Below are positions 1 through 7,667 of a DNA stretch of 64,000 nt, piece by piece. Origin of the DNA: Paracoccaceae bacterium (GTDB lineage: Bacteria; Pseudomonadota; Alphaproteobacteria; Rhodobacterales; Rhodobacteraceae); NCBI GenBank assembly GCA_014879735.1, contig JACSRN010000103.1:1-64000 (forward strand). Reading direction: 5' to 3'. Within the stretch, counting starts at the first letter, position 1. Each line of letters begins with the position of its first letter. The translations under genes and the position numbers were made by a program. The notes under the pieces are model-generated. The model was not told the DNA's origin. It worked only from the letters and a program-made list of their open reading frames with translations, and did not search any database.

Positions 1-33
1 TCGTCGGCAGCGTCAGATGTGTATAAGAGACAG
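1..33 (+). other. Illumina Nextera read-1 adapter (assembly artefact)
   Basis: The first 33 bases match the Nextera transposase read-1 adapter exactly as I know it. Bases 15-33 are the 19-bp Tn5 mosaic end, AGATGTGTATAAGAGACAG. Genomic sequence begins at base 34, in the middle of hupH. This is library adapter left on a contig end and not a transposon insertion, because no transposase or target duplication accompanies it and it sits exactly at base 1. Confidence 0.98.
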
Positions 34-749
34 TTCCCACACCGACCAACCCGGCGGCCATGGCCGAAGCGCTGGCGCTGCTGGCGGAGATGGCCGCCGC
101 CTGCGACCTTGCCGCACAGGGCGTTCCGGCGGCGGGCTTCGATCTGTCCACCCTCTCGGACGGGGCACGGCAGGTTCTGGCCGATACGCTGGGGCAGGGC
201 GAGGTTTCGATGAAGATCCGCGGCATACCCGCGGTGATGGTGCAGGAAAGCGTCTTCACCGGGGTCTGGCTGCAAAAGGGCGCCGGCATCGACCGGGTGG
301 ACGTCGCCCAGGTTCCGGCGCTGGCACTGGCGCGCGCGCATGTTCCGCACCGGCCGGCCGTGGGGGTGCTGGCGCGCCGGGTCGCGGGGCTGGCCAATGC
401 ACCCTCGATCCTGGCGGAAATTCTCGATCATTCGCTGAACCATCGGCCCGGCGACATGGCGCATGTGGTGAACCTGTCGCTGCTGCCGCATACGCCCGAG
501 GATCTGGACTGGCTGGCCGAGGCCCTGGGCGAGGGCGCGGTAACGGTGCTGTCGCGCGGCTATGGCAATTGCCGGGTCATGGCCACCGCCCAACCGCTGG
601 TCTGGCGGGTGCAGTTCTACAATTCCATGGATGCGCTGATCCTGGACACCTATGAAGTGACGAGCATGCCAGAGGTGACGCTGGCGGCGGCCGAGGATCT
701 GCGCGACAGTGCCACCCGCATCCGCGACGTGATCGAGGCGATCCGATGA
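34..749 (+). CDS. hupH: Hydrogenase expression/maturation protein HupH (HyaF-like), 5' truncated
   Basis: An accessory protein for maturation of the small subunit of [NiFe] uptake hydrogenase, in the HupH/HyaF family. The open frame runs into the adapter: codons 36-59 read PTPTNPAA just before the Met at 60, the kind of proline-rich N-terminal segment the family carries, so Met 60 is probably internal and about 50 N-terminal residues are missing. The visible part contains the conserved stretch around LNHRPGDMAHVVNLSLLPHT and a C-terminal RGYGNCR...WRVQFYNSMD block. The stop overlaps the hupJ start (ATGA at 746-749), indicating translational coupling. The family assignment rests on sequence flavour and on the hupH-hupJ-hupK-hypA order known from Rhodobacter capsulatus. 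Confidence 0.88.
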
Positions 750-1594
750 ACGGCCTGCAGCACACACCGGGGTTCGAAGGCAGCTATCTCGGCGCGGCCG
801 ATCGGATCAGCCCGCGCGCCGTGATGGAATGCAAGATCTGCTGGACACCCTACGACCCTGCCGAAGGCGACGATACCCGCCAGATCCTGCCCGGCACCGC
901 CTTCACCGACCTGCCGGATGACTGGACCTGCCCCGGCTGCACCGCGCCCAGGGCGCAGTTTCTGGTTCGCGAGGATCCGGGGGCCGCCGAGGCGGCCATT
1001 CTGAACGCGATCGACCGGAGAACCGCAGCGCTGGTTGCCGATTTCACCGAGGTCTTCAACGCGCGGATGCGCGACCTGCCGATGGTGAACGCGGCGCTGC
1101 ATGTCGAGGCCGTGGCCTTCCAGCCATGGGATGGCGGCGCGCTTGGCGTTCTGGTCGCGCCATGGTTCATGAATCTGATCCTGTTGCCCGGGCCCGACCG
1201 CCCGGTCCTGGCAACGGGAGAGAAGGAGGTGATCGGCTTTCCCTCCGGCGATTATGAATTCCTGCACAACAGCCGCGAGATGACAGGCCCCTACCTTGCC
1301 TGCTCGCTCTTTTCGCCGATGGGCGATTTCTCCAGCCAGTTGCAGGCCGTCGATGTGGCGCGCGCAGTGATGGCGGAACTGTTCCGCCACGAAAACCGCG
1401 CCGAGACTGACCGCGCCGCCGAGATCCGCGCCCATGCCGAAGCCGGGCTGGCCGAAGCCGGGTTGGCGGAAGCGGGCGGAACGGAAGCCGGCCAAGCGCA
1501 GACGGACGGGGCCGGCGCGAATGGGGCAGAGGCAACGGCAGCAGGAGCCGAGCCCTCGCGCCGCAGGCTGATCACCGGGGGGTTGGCGGAATGA
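746..1594 (+). CDS. hupJ: HupJ: rubredoxin domain fused to HybE-like hydrogenase assembly domain
   Basis: A 282-residue hydrogenase assembly protein. Residues 27-74 form a rubredoxin with both CxxC knuckles (C29/C32 and C62/C65), the domain that is the separate protein HupI in Rhizobium. Residues about 95-220 resemble the HybE/HupJ family of hydrogenase chaperones (...DGGALGVLVAPWFMNLILLPG...). The tail, about residues 228-282, is low-complexity with four 15-nt repeats (1436-1495). HupI/HupJ-type proteins act in small-subunit FeS cluster assembly, especially with oxygen present. The start overlaps the hupH stop by 4 nt and the stop overlaps the hupK start. Fusion of HupI and HupJ in one polypeptide is, as I recall, the R. 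capsulatus arrangement. Confidence 0.88.
   Translation: MNGLQHTPGFEGSYLGAADRISPRAVMECKICWTPYDPAEGDDTRQILPGTAFTDLPDDWTCPGCTAPRAQFLVREDPGAAEAAILNAIDRRTAALVADFTEVFNARMRDLPMVNAALHVEAVAFQPWDGGALGVLVAPWFMNLILLPGPDRPVLATGEKEVIGFPSGDYEFLHNSREMTGPYLACSLFSPMGDFSSQLQAVDVARAVMAELFRHENRAETDRAAEIRAHAEAGLAEAGLAEAGGTEAGQAQTDGAGANGAEATAAGAEPSRRRLITGGLAE
1436..1495 (+). repeat. Four tandem 15-bp repeats inside hupJ
   Basis: Four consecutive 15-nt units encode AEAGL, AEAGL, AEAGG and TEAGQ in the C-terminal tail of HupJ. The first two units differ by one base (CTG/TTG). The units preserve the reading frame, so copy number could change without breaking the gene. They lie after the folded domains and probably form a flexible linker or tail. 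Confidence 0.85.
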
Positions 1595-2457
1595 AGGATG
1601 GCGCGGCGAGCGTGACCTTCGGCCCCGAGGGTGCCCGGATCCACGCCGGCCCCGCGCTGCCCATCGCCCGGATGGTTGTCGGCATGCCGGTGGACGAGGC
1701 GATCGCGTTGTTGCCGCGGATCTTCAACCTTTGTCCGATGGCACAGGGCACCGCCGCGCGGCTGTCGCTGGGGTGGCCCGCTGCCGGGGATCCGGCAGAG
1801 GAAGTGATCCGTGATCATGCGGTCCGGCTGGCCGTGACGCTGCCCCTGGCCTGCGGCCTGCCACCCGGGCCACCACCGGGGGATGCCGCGGTATTCCTTG
1901 GCCCGCGAGGCCTGCCTGCGGGGCTGGACGCCCTGACGGACTGGGCCTCGCCGGCTGCCGCCCTGCTGGGCCGGGTTGCCGACCGCTTTCCCCGCGGCAT
2001 TGCCACCTGCGACGCGCTGCCGCCCCCGCCGCCCGATCCGCTGGCCCCTGGCGCCTGGGAAAATTCCGCGGCAGGGCGGCAGGCCCACCATCCGCTGCTG
2101 CGCGCGGCCGAGGCGCGCTTTGGCCGGGGGCCGCTGTGGCGGCTGCTCGGCCTTCTTGCCGATCTGGAGGCCGCGATGCAGGGCAGCCTTCCACCACCCC
2201 GGCGTCTGCCCGATGGCACGGCCATCGTCACGGCTGCGCGGGGCGCCTATGCCCTGCGGCTGACCGTCGATGCCGGGCGCATCGCCACCCTTGCCCGCCG
2301 AACGCCGACCGATCATCTGCTCGCCCGCGGGGGTGCGCTGGAACAGGCGCTCTGCCGCCTGCCGGCCGGGCGGCGCCAGCTTGCCCCCCTGGTCATCGCA
2401 TTGCACGATCCCTGCAGCCCTGTTGTCTTGCAAGAGGCCCAGCCATGCACGAGATGA
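1591..2457 (+). CDS. hupK: Hydrogenase accessory protein HupK
   Basis: A 288-residue protein in the position of hupK. The N-terminal part ([20 protein letters not shown], then [13 protein letters not shown]) resembles the N-terminal region of the hydrogenase large subunit HupL, but the metal-ligating CxxC pairs of a true large subunit are absent (NLCPMAQ keeps only one Cys). HupK is thought to act as a scaffold or chaperone in assembly of the NiFe(CN)2CO cofactor of HupL. Translation is coupled to hupJ (overlap 1591-1594), and the hypA start lies 13 nt inside its 3' end. The sequence diverges quickly between species, so the name rests partly on gene order. Confidence 0.8.
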   Translation: MKDGAASVTFGPEGARIHAGPALPIARMVVGMPVDEAIALLPRIFNLCPMAQGTAARLSLGWPAAGDPAEEVIRDHAVRLAVTLPLACGLPPGPPPGDAAVFLGPRGLPAGLDALTDWASPAAALLGRVADRFPRGIATCDALPPPPPDPLAPGAWENSAAGRQAHHPLLRAAEARFGRGPLWRLLGLLADLEAAMQGSLPPPRRLPDGTAIVTAARGAYALRLTVDAGRIATLARRTPTDHLLARGGALEQALCRLPAGRRQLAPLVIALHDPCSPVVLQEAQPCTR

Positions 2458-2786
2458 ACCTTGCCGAAGGTGTCCGCAACATTGTCGAGGATCAGGCCCG
2501 CCTGCACGGCTTTGCCCGCGTCAGCGTATTGCGGCTGGAAATCGGCCGCTTTGCCGGTGTCGAACGGTCGGCGCTGGAATTCGCCTTCGATGTGGTGATG
2601 CGCGGCAGCCCGGCAGAGGGCGCGCGGCTTGAGATGATCGAACTGCCCGGCCGCGGGCTTTGCTACGATTGCGCAGCGATTGTCGAGATCGACGGACGGC
2701 TCGACCCCTGCCCTCTGTGCGGGGGGGAACGGGTGATCCCCGATGGCGGCGACGAGATGCGGATCAAGGATATGGAGGTTATGTGA
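2445..2786 (+). CDS. hypA: Hydrogenase nickel incorporation protein HypA
   Basis: A nickel metallochaperone of 113 residues that works with HypB to insert Ni into the hydrogenase large-subunit precursor. The chosen ATG at 2445 gives the hallmark MHEM N-terminus; His2 is the Ni ligand in the family. The zinc site has two CxxC motifs, C73/C76 (GLCYDC) and C89/C92 (DPCPLCGG). The stop (2784-2786) lies one base before the hypB ATG. Its length matches the usual 113-115 residues. Confidence 0.95.
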   Translation: MHEMNLAEGVRNIVEDQARLHGFARVSVLRLEIGRFAGVERSALEFAFDVVMRGSPAEGARLEMIELPGRGLCYDCAAIVEIDGRLDPCPLCGGERVIPDGGDEMRIKDMEVM

Positions 2787-2787
2787 C

Positions 2788-3675
2788 ATGTGCACCGTTT
2801 GCGGATGTTCCGAACTGGTGATGGCCGATGGCCGCGTGATGAGCCATGACGAAGCCCATGGGCTGGGCCTTGCCCATAGTCACGGCCCGGCGCCGGCACT
2901 GGTCGCCCTGCCCTTTCCCCATGTCCAGGCCGCGCACCAGACGCTGCCCGCCAATGGCACCGACCACCACCATTACGGCAACGGATCGGCCGGCGTCTCC
3001 GTTCCCGGCATGAGCCAGACACGGTTGATCGAGGTCGAAACGTCGATCCTGGCCAAGAACGACGGCTTTGCCGCCTCGAACCGCCGCCTGCTCGAGGCAT
3101 TGGGGGTGCTGGCGCTGAACCTCGTCTCCTCGCCCGGATCGGGCAAGACCACGCTGCTGTGCCGTACCATCGAGGCCCTGGGGAACGTTCCGCTTGCGGT
3201 GATCGAAGGAGATCAGCAGACCTCGGCCGACGCCGACCGCATCCGCGCCACCGGCGCGCGGGCGATCCAGATCAACACGGGCAAGGGCTGCCATCTTGAC
3301 GCCCAGATGGTGGGGCATGCGATCGACAGCCTGCGGCCGCAGCCGGCCTCGTTCCTGTTCATCGAGAATGTGGGCAACCTTGTCTGCCCCGCGGCCTTCG
3401 ATCTCGGTGAGGCGGCGAAGGTCGCCATCCTGTCCGTGACCGAGGGCGAGGACAAGCCGCTGAAATACCCCGACATGTTTACCGCCGCACGACTGGCGAT
3501 CCTAAACAAGCTTGACCTTGCGCCGCATTGCGATGCGAACCTGGAGCTTTACGAGGCGAACCTGCGGCGGGTGAACCCCAAGATCGAGATCCTGCGCCTG
3601 TCCGCCCGCACCGGCGAGGGCATGGCCGAATGGCTGGCCTGGCTGCGCGCGCGGCTGCAGGGAATGGCCAGATGA
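2788..3675 (+). CDS. hypB: Hydrogenase nickel incorporation GTPase HypB
   Basis: A SIMIBI-class GTPase of 295 residues that drives Ni delivery to the hydrogenase. The N-terminus MCTVCGC is the high-affinity Ni-binding CxxCGC motif. A histidine-bearing linker follows (AHSHG about residues 29-33, then DHHH about 59-62), a modest version of the His-rich nickel-storage stretch. The P-loop is PGSGKTT (residues 116-122), followed by [14 protein letters not shown] and [11 protein letters not shown], the metal-switch region containing the conserved Cys. The hupR ATG overlaps the hypB stop by 4 nt. Confidence 0.96.
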   Translation: MCTVCGCSELVMADGRVMSHDEAHGLGLAHSHGPAPALVALPFPHVQAAHQTLPANGTDHHHYGNGSAGVSVPGMSQTRLIEVETSILAKNDGFAASNRRLLEALGVLALNLVSSPGSGKTTLLCRTIEALGNVPLAVIEGDQQTSADADRIRATGARAIQINTGKGCHLDAQMVGHAIDSLRPQPASFLFIENVGNLVCPAAFDLGEAAKVAILSVTEGEDKPLKYPDMFTAARLAILNKLDLAPHCDANLELYEANLRRVNPKIEILRLSARTGEGMAEWLAWLRARLQGMAR

Positions 3676-5150
3676 CAACCCCGCGCCCAACCGTCCTTCT
3701 GATCGACGACGAGCCGCATTCGCTGTCGGCCATGCGGATGGCGCTGGAAGACGAATTCGATTGCCTGACCGCCGAAGATGCGGACAGCGCCTTGAAGCGG
3801 ATGGACGAGGAATGGGTGCAGGCGGTGATCTGCGACCAGAGGATGCCCGGGCGTACCGGCGTGGACCTGCTGACCGAACTGCGCGAACGCTGGCCCGAGG
3901 CCGTGCGCATCCTGATCACCGGCTACACCGACCCCGCGGCAATGGCGCAGGCGATCAACGATGCGGGCATCCAGCATTTCCTGACCAAGCCCTGGCACCC
4001 CGAACAGCTTCTGGTCGTCGTGCGCAATGCGACGCAGCTTTTCGGCCTGGCGCGCGAGAACGAGCGGATGGCGCTGGAGATGCGCTTCCTTGCCTCGGTC
4101 TCGCAGACAAAGCTGGAAAAGCGCCGCAGCGCGCTGCGCGAGGGCATGGGGTTCGAGACGCTGCTGTGCAGCCCGCACAGCCCGATGCGCAGCCTGATCG
4201 ATGCCGCGCGCCATTACGCCAGCTTCGACGTGCCCGTGCTGCTCCAGGGCGAGGCCGGCACCGGCCGCTGCAGGCTGGCGCGGGCAATGCATTTCGCCAG
4301 CCTGCGCTCGGACAAGCCGTTCCATGCGATAAATCTGGCCGGCATGACCGAAGATCTGGCCATGGTCGAACTGTTCGGAGCCAAGCGCGGCATCCTGCCC
4401 GGCGGGGTGAACAAGATCGGCCTGGCCCAGAAGGCCGACCGCGGCACGCTGTTCGTCGAGGGGATGGATCATGCCACGCCGGCGCTGCAACTGGCCCTGT
4501 GGCGACTTTTGGACGAGGGCAGCTTTTCTCCCGTCGGCGGGCAGGAAACCCTGACGACGAACCTGCGCCTGATTGCGGGCACCGGCGCCGAATTGGCGCG
4601 GCGGGTGGCGGACGGCGCGTTCCGGCCGGATCTCTACTATGCCCTGGCGGTGGCCGAGCTGGTCATCCCGCCCCTGCGCGCACGGCGCGGCGACGTGGCG
4701 ATCCTGGCGCAGGCCTTTCTCGACGATCTTGCCGCCCGGCACGGCAAATCCGCGCAGGGGTTCACCCCCGCCGCCCTGGAGTTTCTGGAAAACTACGATT
4801 GGCCGGGCAATCTGCGCGAATTGCGCAACGAGGTGACGCGAATGCTGATCTTCGCCCGCTCGCCCATGCTGGGCGCAGAGTTGATCAGCCGTGCCATCCT
4901 GCAGGCCCCGCCCTCGGACACGGGAGCCGACCGCAGCGCCGAGGGGCTGATGACGGCGGAAACCACCCTGAAGGACCGGGTGGAACTGATCGAGATGCGC
5001 ATCCTGCGCGAAACCCTGACGCGCCACCGCTGGAACAAGAGCCGTGCCGCCGTCGAGCTTGGCCTGTCACGGGTCGGCCTGCGCGCCAAGCTTGACCGCT
5101 ATGGCATCGCCGATCCCTCGGACCGCGTAACCGAAGACGAGGAGGACTGA
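3672..5150 (+). CDS. hupR: Hydrogenase response regulator HupR (NtrC family, degenerate AAA+ domain)
   Basis: A 492-residue NtrC-family regulator of hydrogenase genes. The receiver domain (residues 1-120) has acidic D12/D13, the phospho-acceptor D55 (CDQRMPG) and FLTKPW. The central AAA+ domain (about 165-400) is degraded: the Walker A Lys is Arg (GEAGTGR, R199), the GAFTGA loop reads RGILPGG (239-245), and the Walker B DE pair is EG (LFVEGMD, E263-G264). The C-terminus has a Fis-type helix-turn-helix ([15 protein letters not shown]). R. capsulatus HupR is described as acting with sigma-70 RNA polymerase and being active when unphosphorylated; the lost GAFTGA loop fits a sigma-54-independent activator. 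The cognate kinase HupT is not in the window. Confidence 0.93.
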   Translation: MTTPRPTVLLIDDEPHSLSAMRMALEDEFDCLTAEDADSALKRMDEEWVQAVICDQRMPGRTGVDLLTELRERWPEAVRILITGYTDPAAMAQAINDAGIQHFLTKPWHPEQLLVVVRNATQLFGLARENERMALEMRFLASVSQTKLEKRRSALREGMGFETLLCSPHSPMRSLIDAARHYASFDVPVLLQGEAGTGRCRLARAMHFASLRSDKPFHAINLAGMTEDLAMVELFGAKRGILPGGVNKIGLAQKADRGTLFVEGMDHATPALQLALWRLLDEGSFSPVGGQETLTTNLRLIAGTGAELARRVADGAFRPDLYYALAVAELVIPPLRARRGDVAILAQAFLDDLAARHGKSAQGFTPAALEFLENYDWPGNLRELRNEVTRMLIFARSPMLGAELISRAILQAPPSDTGADRSAEGLMTAETTLKDRVELIEMRILRETLTRHRWNKSRAAVELGLSRVGLRAKLDRYGIADPSDRVTEDEED

Positions 5151-5153
5151 ACG

Positions 5154-5450
5154 ATGTGTCTGGGCATTCCCGGCCGGATCACGGCCATCACCGACACCGG
5201 CCGCCTGATGGCCATGGCCGAGGTATCCGGCGTCCGGCGCGAGGTCAGCGTCGCCTGCATCGCCAGTGCCGATCTGCAGGCGCTGATCGGGCAATGGGCC
5301 CTGATCCATGTCGGCTTTGCCATGGCGCTGATCGACGAGGACGAGGCGCAGAAGACGCTCGACGCCTTGCGTGACCTGGGCGAGGCCCAGGAAACGCTGG
5401 AGCAGATGGCACAATCGGAAAAGGCGCTGGCGGAAGGGACCCTGGCATGA
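5154..5450 (+). CDS. hypC: Hydrogenase maturation chaperone HypC
   Basis: A 98-residue HypC/HupF/HybG-family chaperone. It starts MCLGIPG; Cys2 is the residue that binds the Fe(CN)2CO unit with HypD and then the large subunit. The central VRREVSV and QWALIHVGFAMALIDEDEA blocks are typical. It begins 3 nt after hupR and overlaps hypD by 4 nt (ATGA at 5447-5450). A second paralogue (hupF) is usual in such clusters and would lie upstream, off the contig; the position next to hypD favours hypC. Confidence 0.95.
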   Translation: MCLGIPGRITAITDTGRLMAMAEVSGVRREVSVACIASADLQALIGQWALIHVGFAMALIDEDEAQKTLDALRDLGEAQETLEQMAQSEKALAEGTLA

Positions 5451-6583
5451 AATTCGCATCCGAATTCCGCGACCCGACCGCCGCACGCGCATTGTTGGCG
5501 GCCATCGCCGCCATGGCCGACCGTCTGGGTGTCACGCGCGAAAAACCTGTCCACATCATGGAGATCTGCGGCGGCCACACCCATTCGATCTTTCGCTACG
5601 GTCTGGACAAGCTGATCCATGAGGGGGTGGAGTTCATCCACGGCCCCGGCTGCCCGGTCTGCGTGCTGCCCATGGCGCGCGTCGACGAATGCGTCGAGAT
5701 TGCCGAGCGGCCGGGCGTGATCTTCACCACCTTCGGCGATGCGATGCGGGTGCCGGGGCATCGGAAAAGCCTGCTGCAGGCGAAATCCGACGGCGCCGAC
5801 ATCCGCATGGTCTATTCACCGCTCGACGCGCTGGAACTGGCCCGGCGCAATCCGGGACGCGAGGTGGTGTTCTTCGGCCTCGGCTTCGAGACGACGACAC
5901 CCTCGACCGCATTGTCCATCCAGCAGGCGTCGCGTGAGGGGCTGATGAATTTCAGCGTCTTCTGCAACCACATCACCGTGCCCGAGCCGATCAAGGCGCT
6001 GCTCGACGATCCCGACATGGTGCTGGATGGCTTCATCGGCCCCGGCCATGTCTCGATGGTGATCGGCACCCACCCCTATGACTTCATCGCCCGCGACTAT
6101 GGCAAGCCACTGGTCGTCGCCGGGTTCGAGCCGACCGATCTGCTGCAATCGGTGCTGATGGTGCTGACCCAGATCGCCGAGGGCCGCGCGACGGTGGAAA
6201 ATCAATATGCCCGCGTGGTGCCCGAACACGGCAACCCGGTCAGCCTGGCCGCCATTGCCGATGTCTATGAGCGCCGCCCCAGCTTCGAATGGCGGGGCCT
6301 CGGCGAAATCGATGCCAGCGGGCTGCGCATCCGCCCGGCCTATGCCGCCTTCGATGCCGAGGAGAAATTCGGCATAGGCTATGCCACCGGCCACCGCGCA
6401 GTGCCCGAGATCGAAGGCTGCGCCTGCGGCGCCGTGATGACCGGCAAGATGAAGCCCACGCAATGCCCGCAGTTCGGCAAGGGGTGCACACCGGAAATGC
6501 CGCTGGGCGCGCTGATGGTCTCGTCCGAAGGCGCCTGTGCGGCCTATTGGCAATATGCCGGCGCGCGCGTGGCCGCGGAATAG
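5447..6583 (+). CDS. hypD: Hydrogenase maturation protein HypD
   Basis: A 378-residue Fe-S protein that, with HypC, is the scaffold on which the Fe(CN)2CO part of the NiFe cofactor is built. Conserved motifs are visible: EICGGHTHSIFRYG, GPGCPVCVLP (redox Cys pair), GFETTTPSTA and VVAGFEPTDLLQ. The C-terminal cysteine set (GCACG...QCPQFGKGC...SSEGACAAYW) ligates the [4Fe-4S] cluster. Length matches the family. The start overlaps the hypC stop. Confidence 0.97.
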   Translation: MKFASEFRDPTAARALLAAIAAMADRLGVTREKPVHIMEICGGHTHSIFRYGLDKLIHEGVEFIHGPGCPVCVLPMARVDECVEIAERPGVIFTTFGDAMRVPGHRKSLLQAKSDGADIRMVYSPLDALELARRNPGREVVFFGLGFETTTPSTALSIQQASREGLMNFSVFCNHITVPEPIKALLDDPDMVLDGFIGPGHVSMVIGTHPYDFIARDYGKPLVVAGFEPTDLLQSVLMVLTQIAEGRATVENQYARVVPEHGNPVSLAAIADVYERRPSFEWRGLGEIDASGLRIRPAYAAFDAEEKFGIGYATGHRAVPEIEGCACGAVMTGKMKPTQCPQFGKGCTPEMPLGALMVSSEGACAAYWQYAGARVAAE

Positions 6584-6638
6584 ACGGCAGCCCCGGGACC
6601 AAAAGGCGACGGGGCCGCATCACGGAGAAGGAGACATC

Positions 6639-7661
6639 ATGGCTTTGCGCGATACCCGGATCACCCTCGCCCACGGCGGCGGGGGCCGTGCGATGCGTGA
6701 CCTGATCGACGAGGTCTTTACCGCGGCCTTCCAGCCGCCCGGCACCGAGGACCAGGCCCGGCTGATGGCGGCGGCCCTGCAGGAGCCCGGGGCGCGGCTG
6801 GCCTTCACCACCGACAGTTTCGTGGTGACGCCACTGGAATTTCCGGGCGGCGACATCGGCAAGCTGGCGGTCTGCGGCACGGTAAACGACCTTGCCGTCG
6901 GCGGCGCGCGGCCGCTGTGGCTGTCGGCGGCCTTCATCATCGAGGAGGGCTGCGAGATCGCACTTCTGCGCCGGATCGTCGCCACCATGACGGCCGAGGC
7001 GGCAAGGGCCGGCGTCCGCATCGTGACCGGCGACACCAAGGTCGTCGAGCGCGGCAAGGCCGATGGCGTCTTCATCACCACTGCAGGCATCGGTGTCATC
7101 CCGCCGGGGGTGGATCTCGGGGCGGCATGCATCCAGGCGGGTGATGTGGTCATCGTCAACGGCGTTCTCGGCGATCACGGTGCGGCAATCCTGGCCGCCC
7201 GCGGCGATCTGGCATTGTCAGTCGACCTGGCCTCGGATTGCGCGGGTCTTGGCCATCTGATGCAGGCAGCCCTTGCGGCGGCCCCCGGCCTGACCGCTGC
7301 CCGCGACTGCACGCGAGGCGGGCTGGCTTCGGCGCTGAACGAGATGGCGGCCGAGGCCGGACTGGCCGTCGAGATCGAGGAAACCCGGCTGCCACTGCGC
7401 CCCGAGGTGGTGGGCGTCTGCGAAATCCTCGGCCTCGATCCGCTTTATCTGGCAAATGAGGGGCGTCTGGTGCTGTTCTGCCCGGCCGATCAGGCCGAGG
7501 CCGCGCTCGCCGCGCTGCGCAGCATGCCCGAGGGCGAGGGGGCGGTGATCGTCGGCCGGGCCATGGCCGGGGTTCCCGGCCGGGTGATGCTGCGCACCGC
7601 CTTTGGCGGCGCGCGGCTGGTCGACATGCTGATCGGCGAGCAGTTGCCGCGGATCTGCTGA
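6639..7661 (+). CDS. hypE: Hydrogenase maturation protein HypE
   Basis: A 340-residue PurM-like ATPase that dehydrates the C-terminal thiocarboxamide to thiocyanate, the cyanide donor for the hydrogenase Fe site. The N-terminus LAHGGGGRAMRDLIDEVF and the C-terminal PRIC with its terminal Cys are diagnostic. ATG 6639 is preferred because a good ribosome-binding site (GGAGAAGGAG, 6624-6633) precedes it. It is the last visible gene of the hup/hyp set. It ends 6 bp before the 3' end of the oppositely oriented gene at 7668, leaving no room for a separate terminator. Confidence 0.96.
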   Translation: MALRDTRITLAHGGGGRAMRDLIDEVFTAAFQPPGTEDQARLMAAALQEPGARLAFTTDSFVVTPLEFPGGDIGKLAVCGTVNDLAVGGARPLWLSAAFIIEEGCEIALLRRIVATMTAEAARAGVRIVTGDTKVVERGKADGVFITTAGIGVIPPGVDLGAACIQAGDVVIVNGVLGDHGAAILAARGDLALSVDLASDCAGLGHLMQAALAAAPGLTAARDCTRGGLASALNEMAAEAGLAVEIEETRLPLRPEVVGVCEILGLDPLYLANEGRLVLFCPADQAEAALAALRSMPEGEGAVIVGRAMAGVPGRVMLRTAFGGARLVDMLIGEQLPRIC

Positions 7662-7667
7662 CGCAGG

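Noticed and set aside
1..33. Tn5 mosaic end read as a transposon or insertion sequence terminus
   Set aside because: The flanking bases are the rest of the Nextera adapter, and no transposase or target duplication is present.
1591..2457. HupK as a truncated hydrogenase large subunit pseudogene
   Set aside because: It is intact, translationally coupled on both sides and in the conserved hupK position; loss of metal-binding Cys pairs is normal for HupK.
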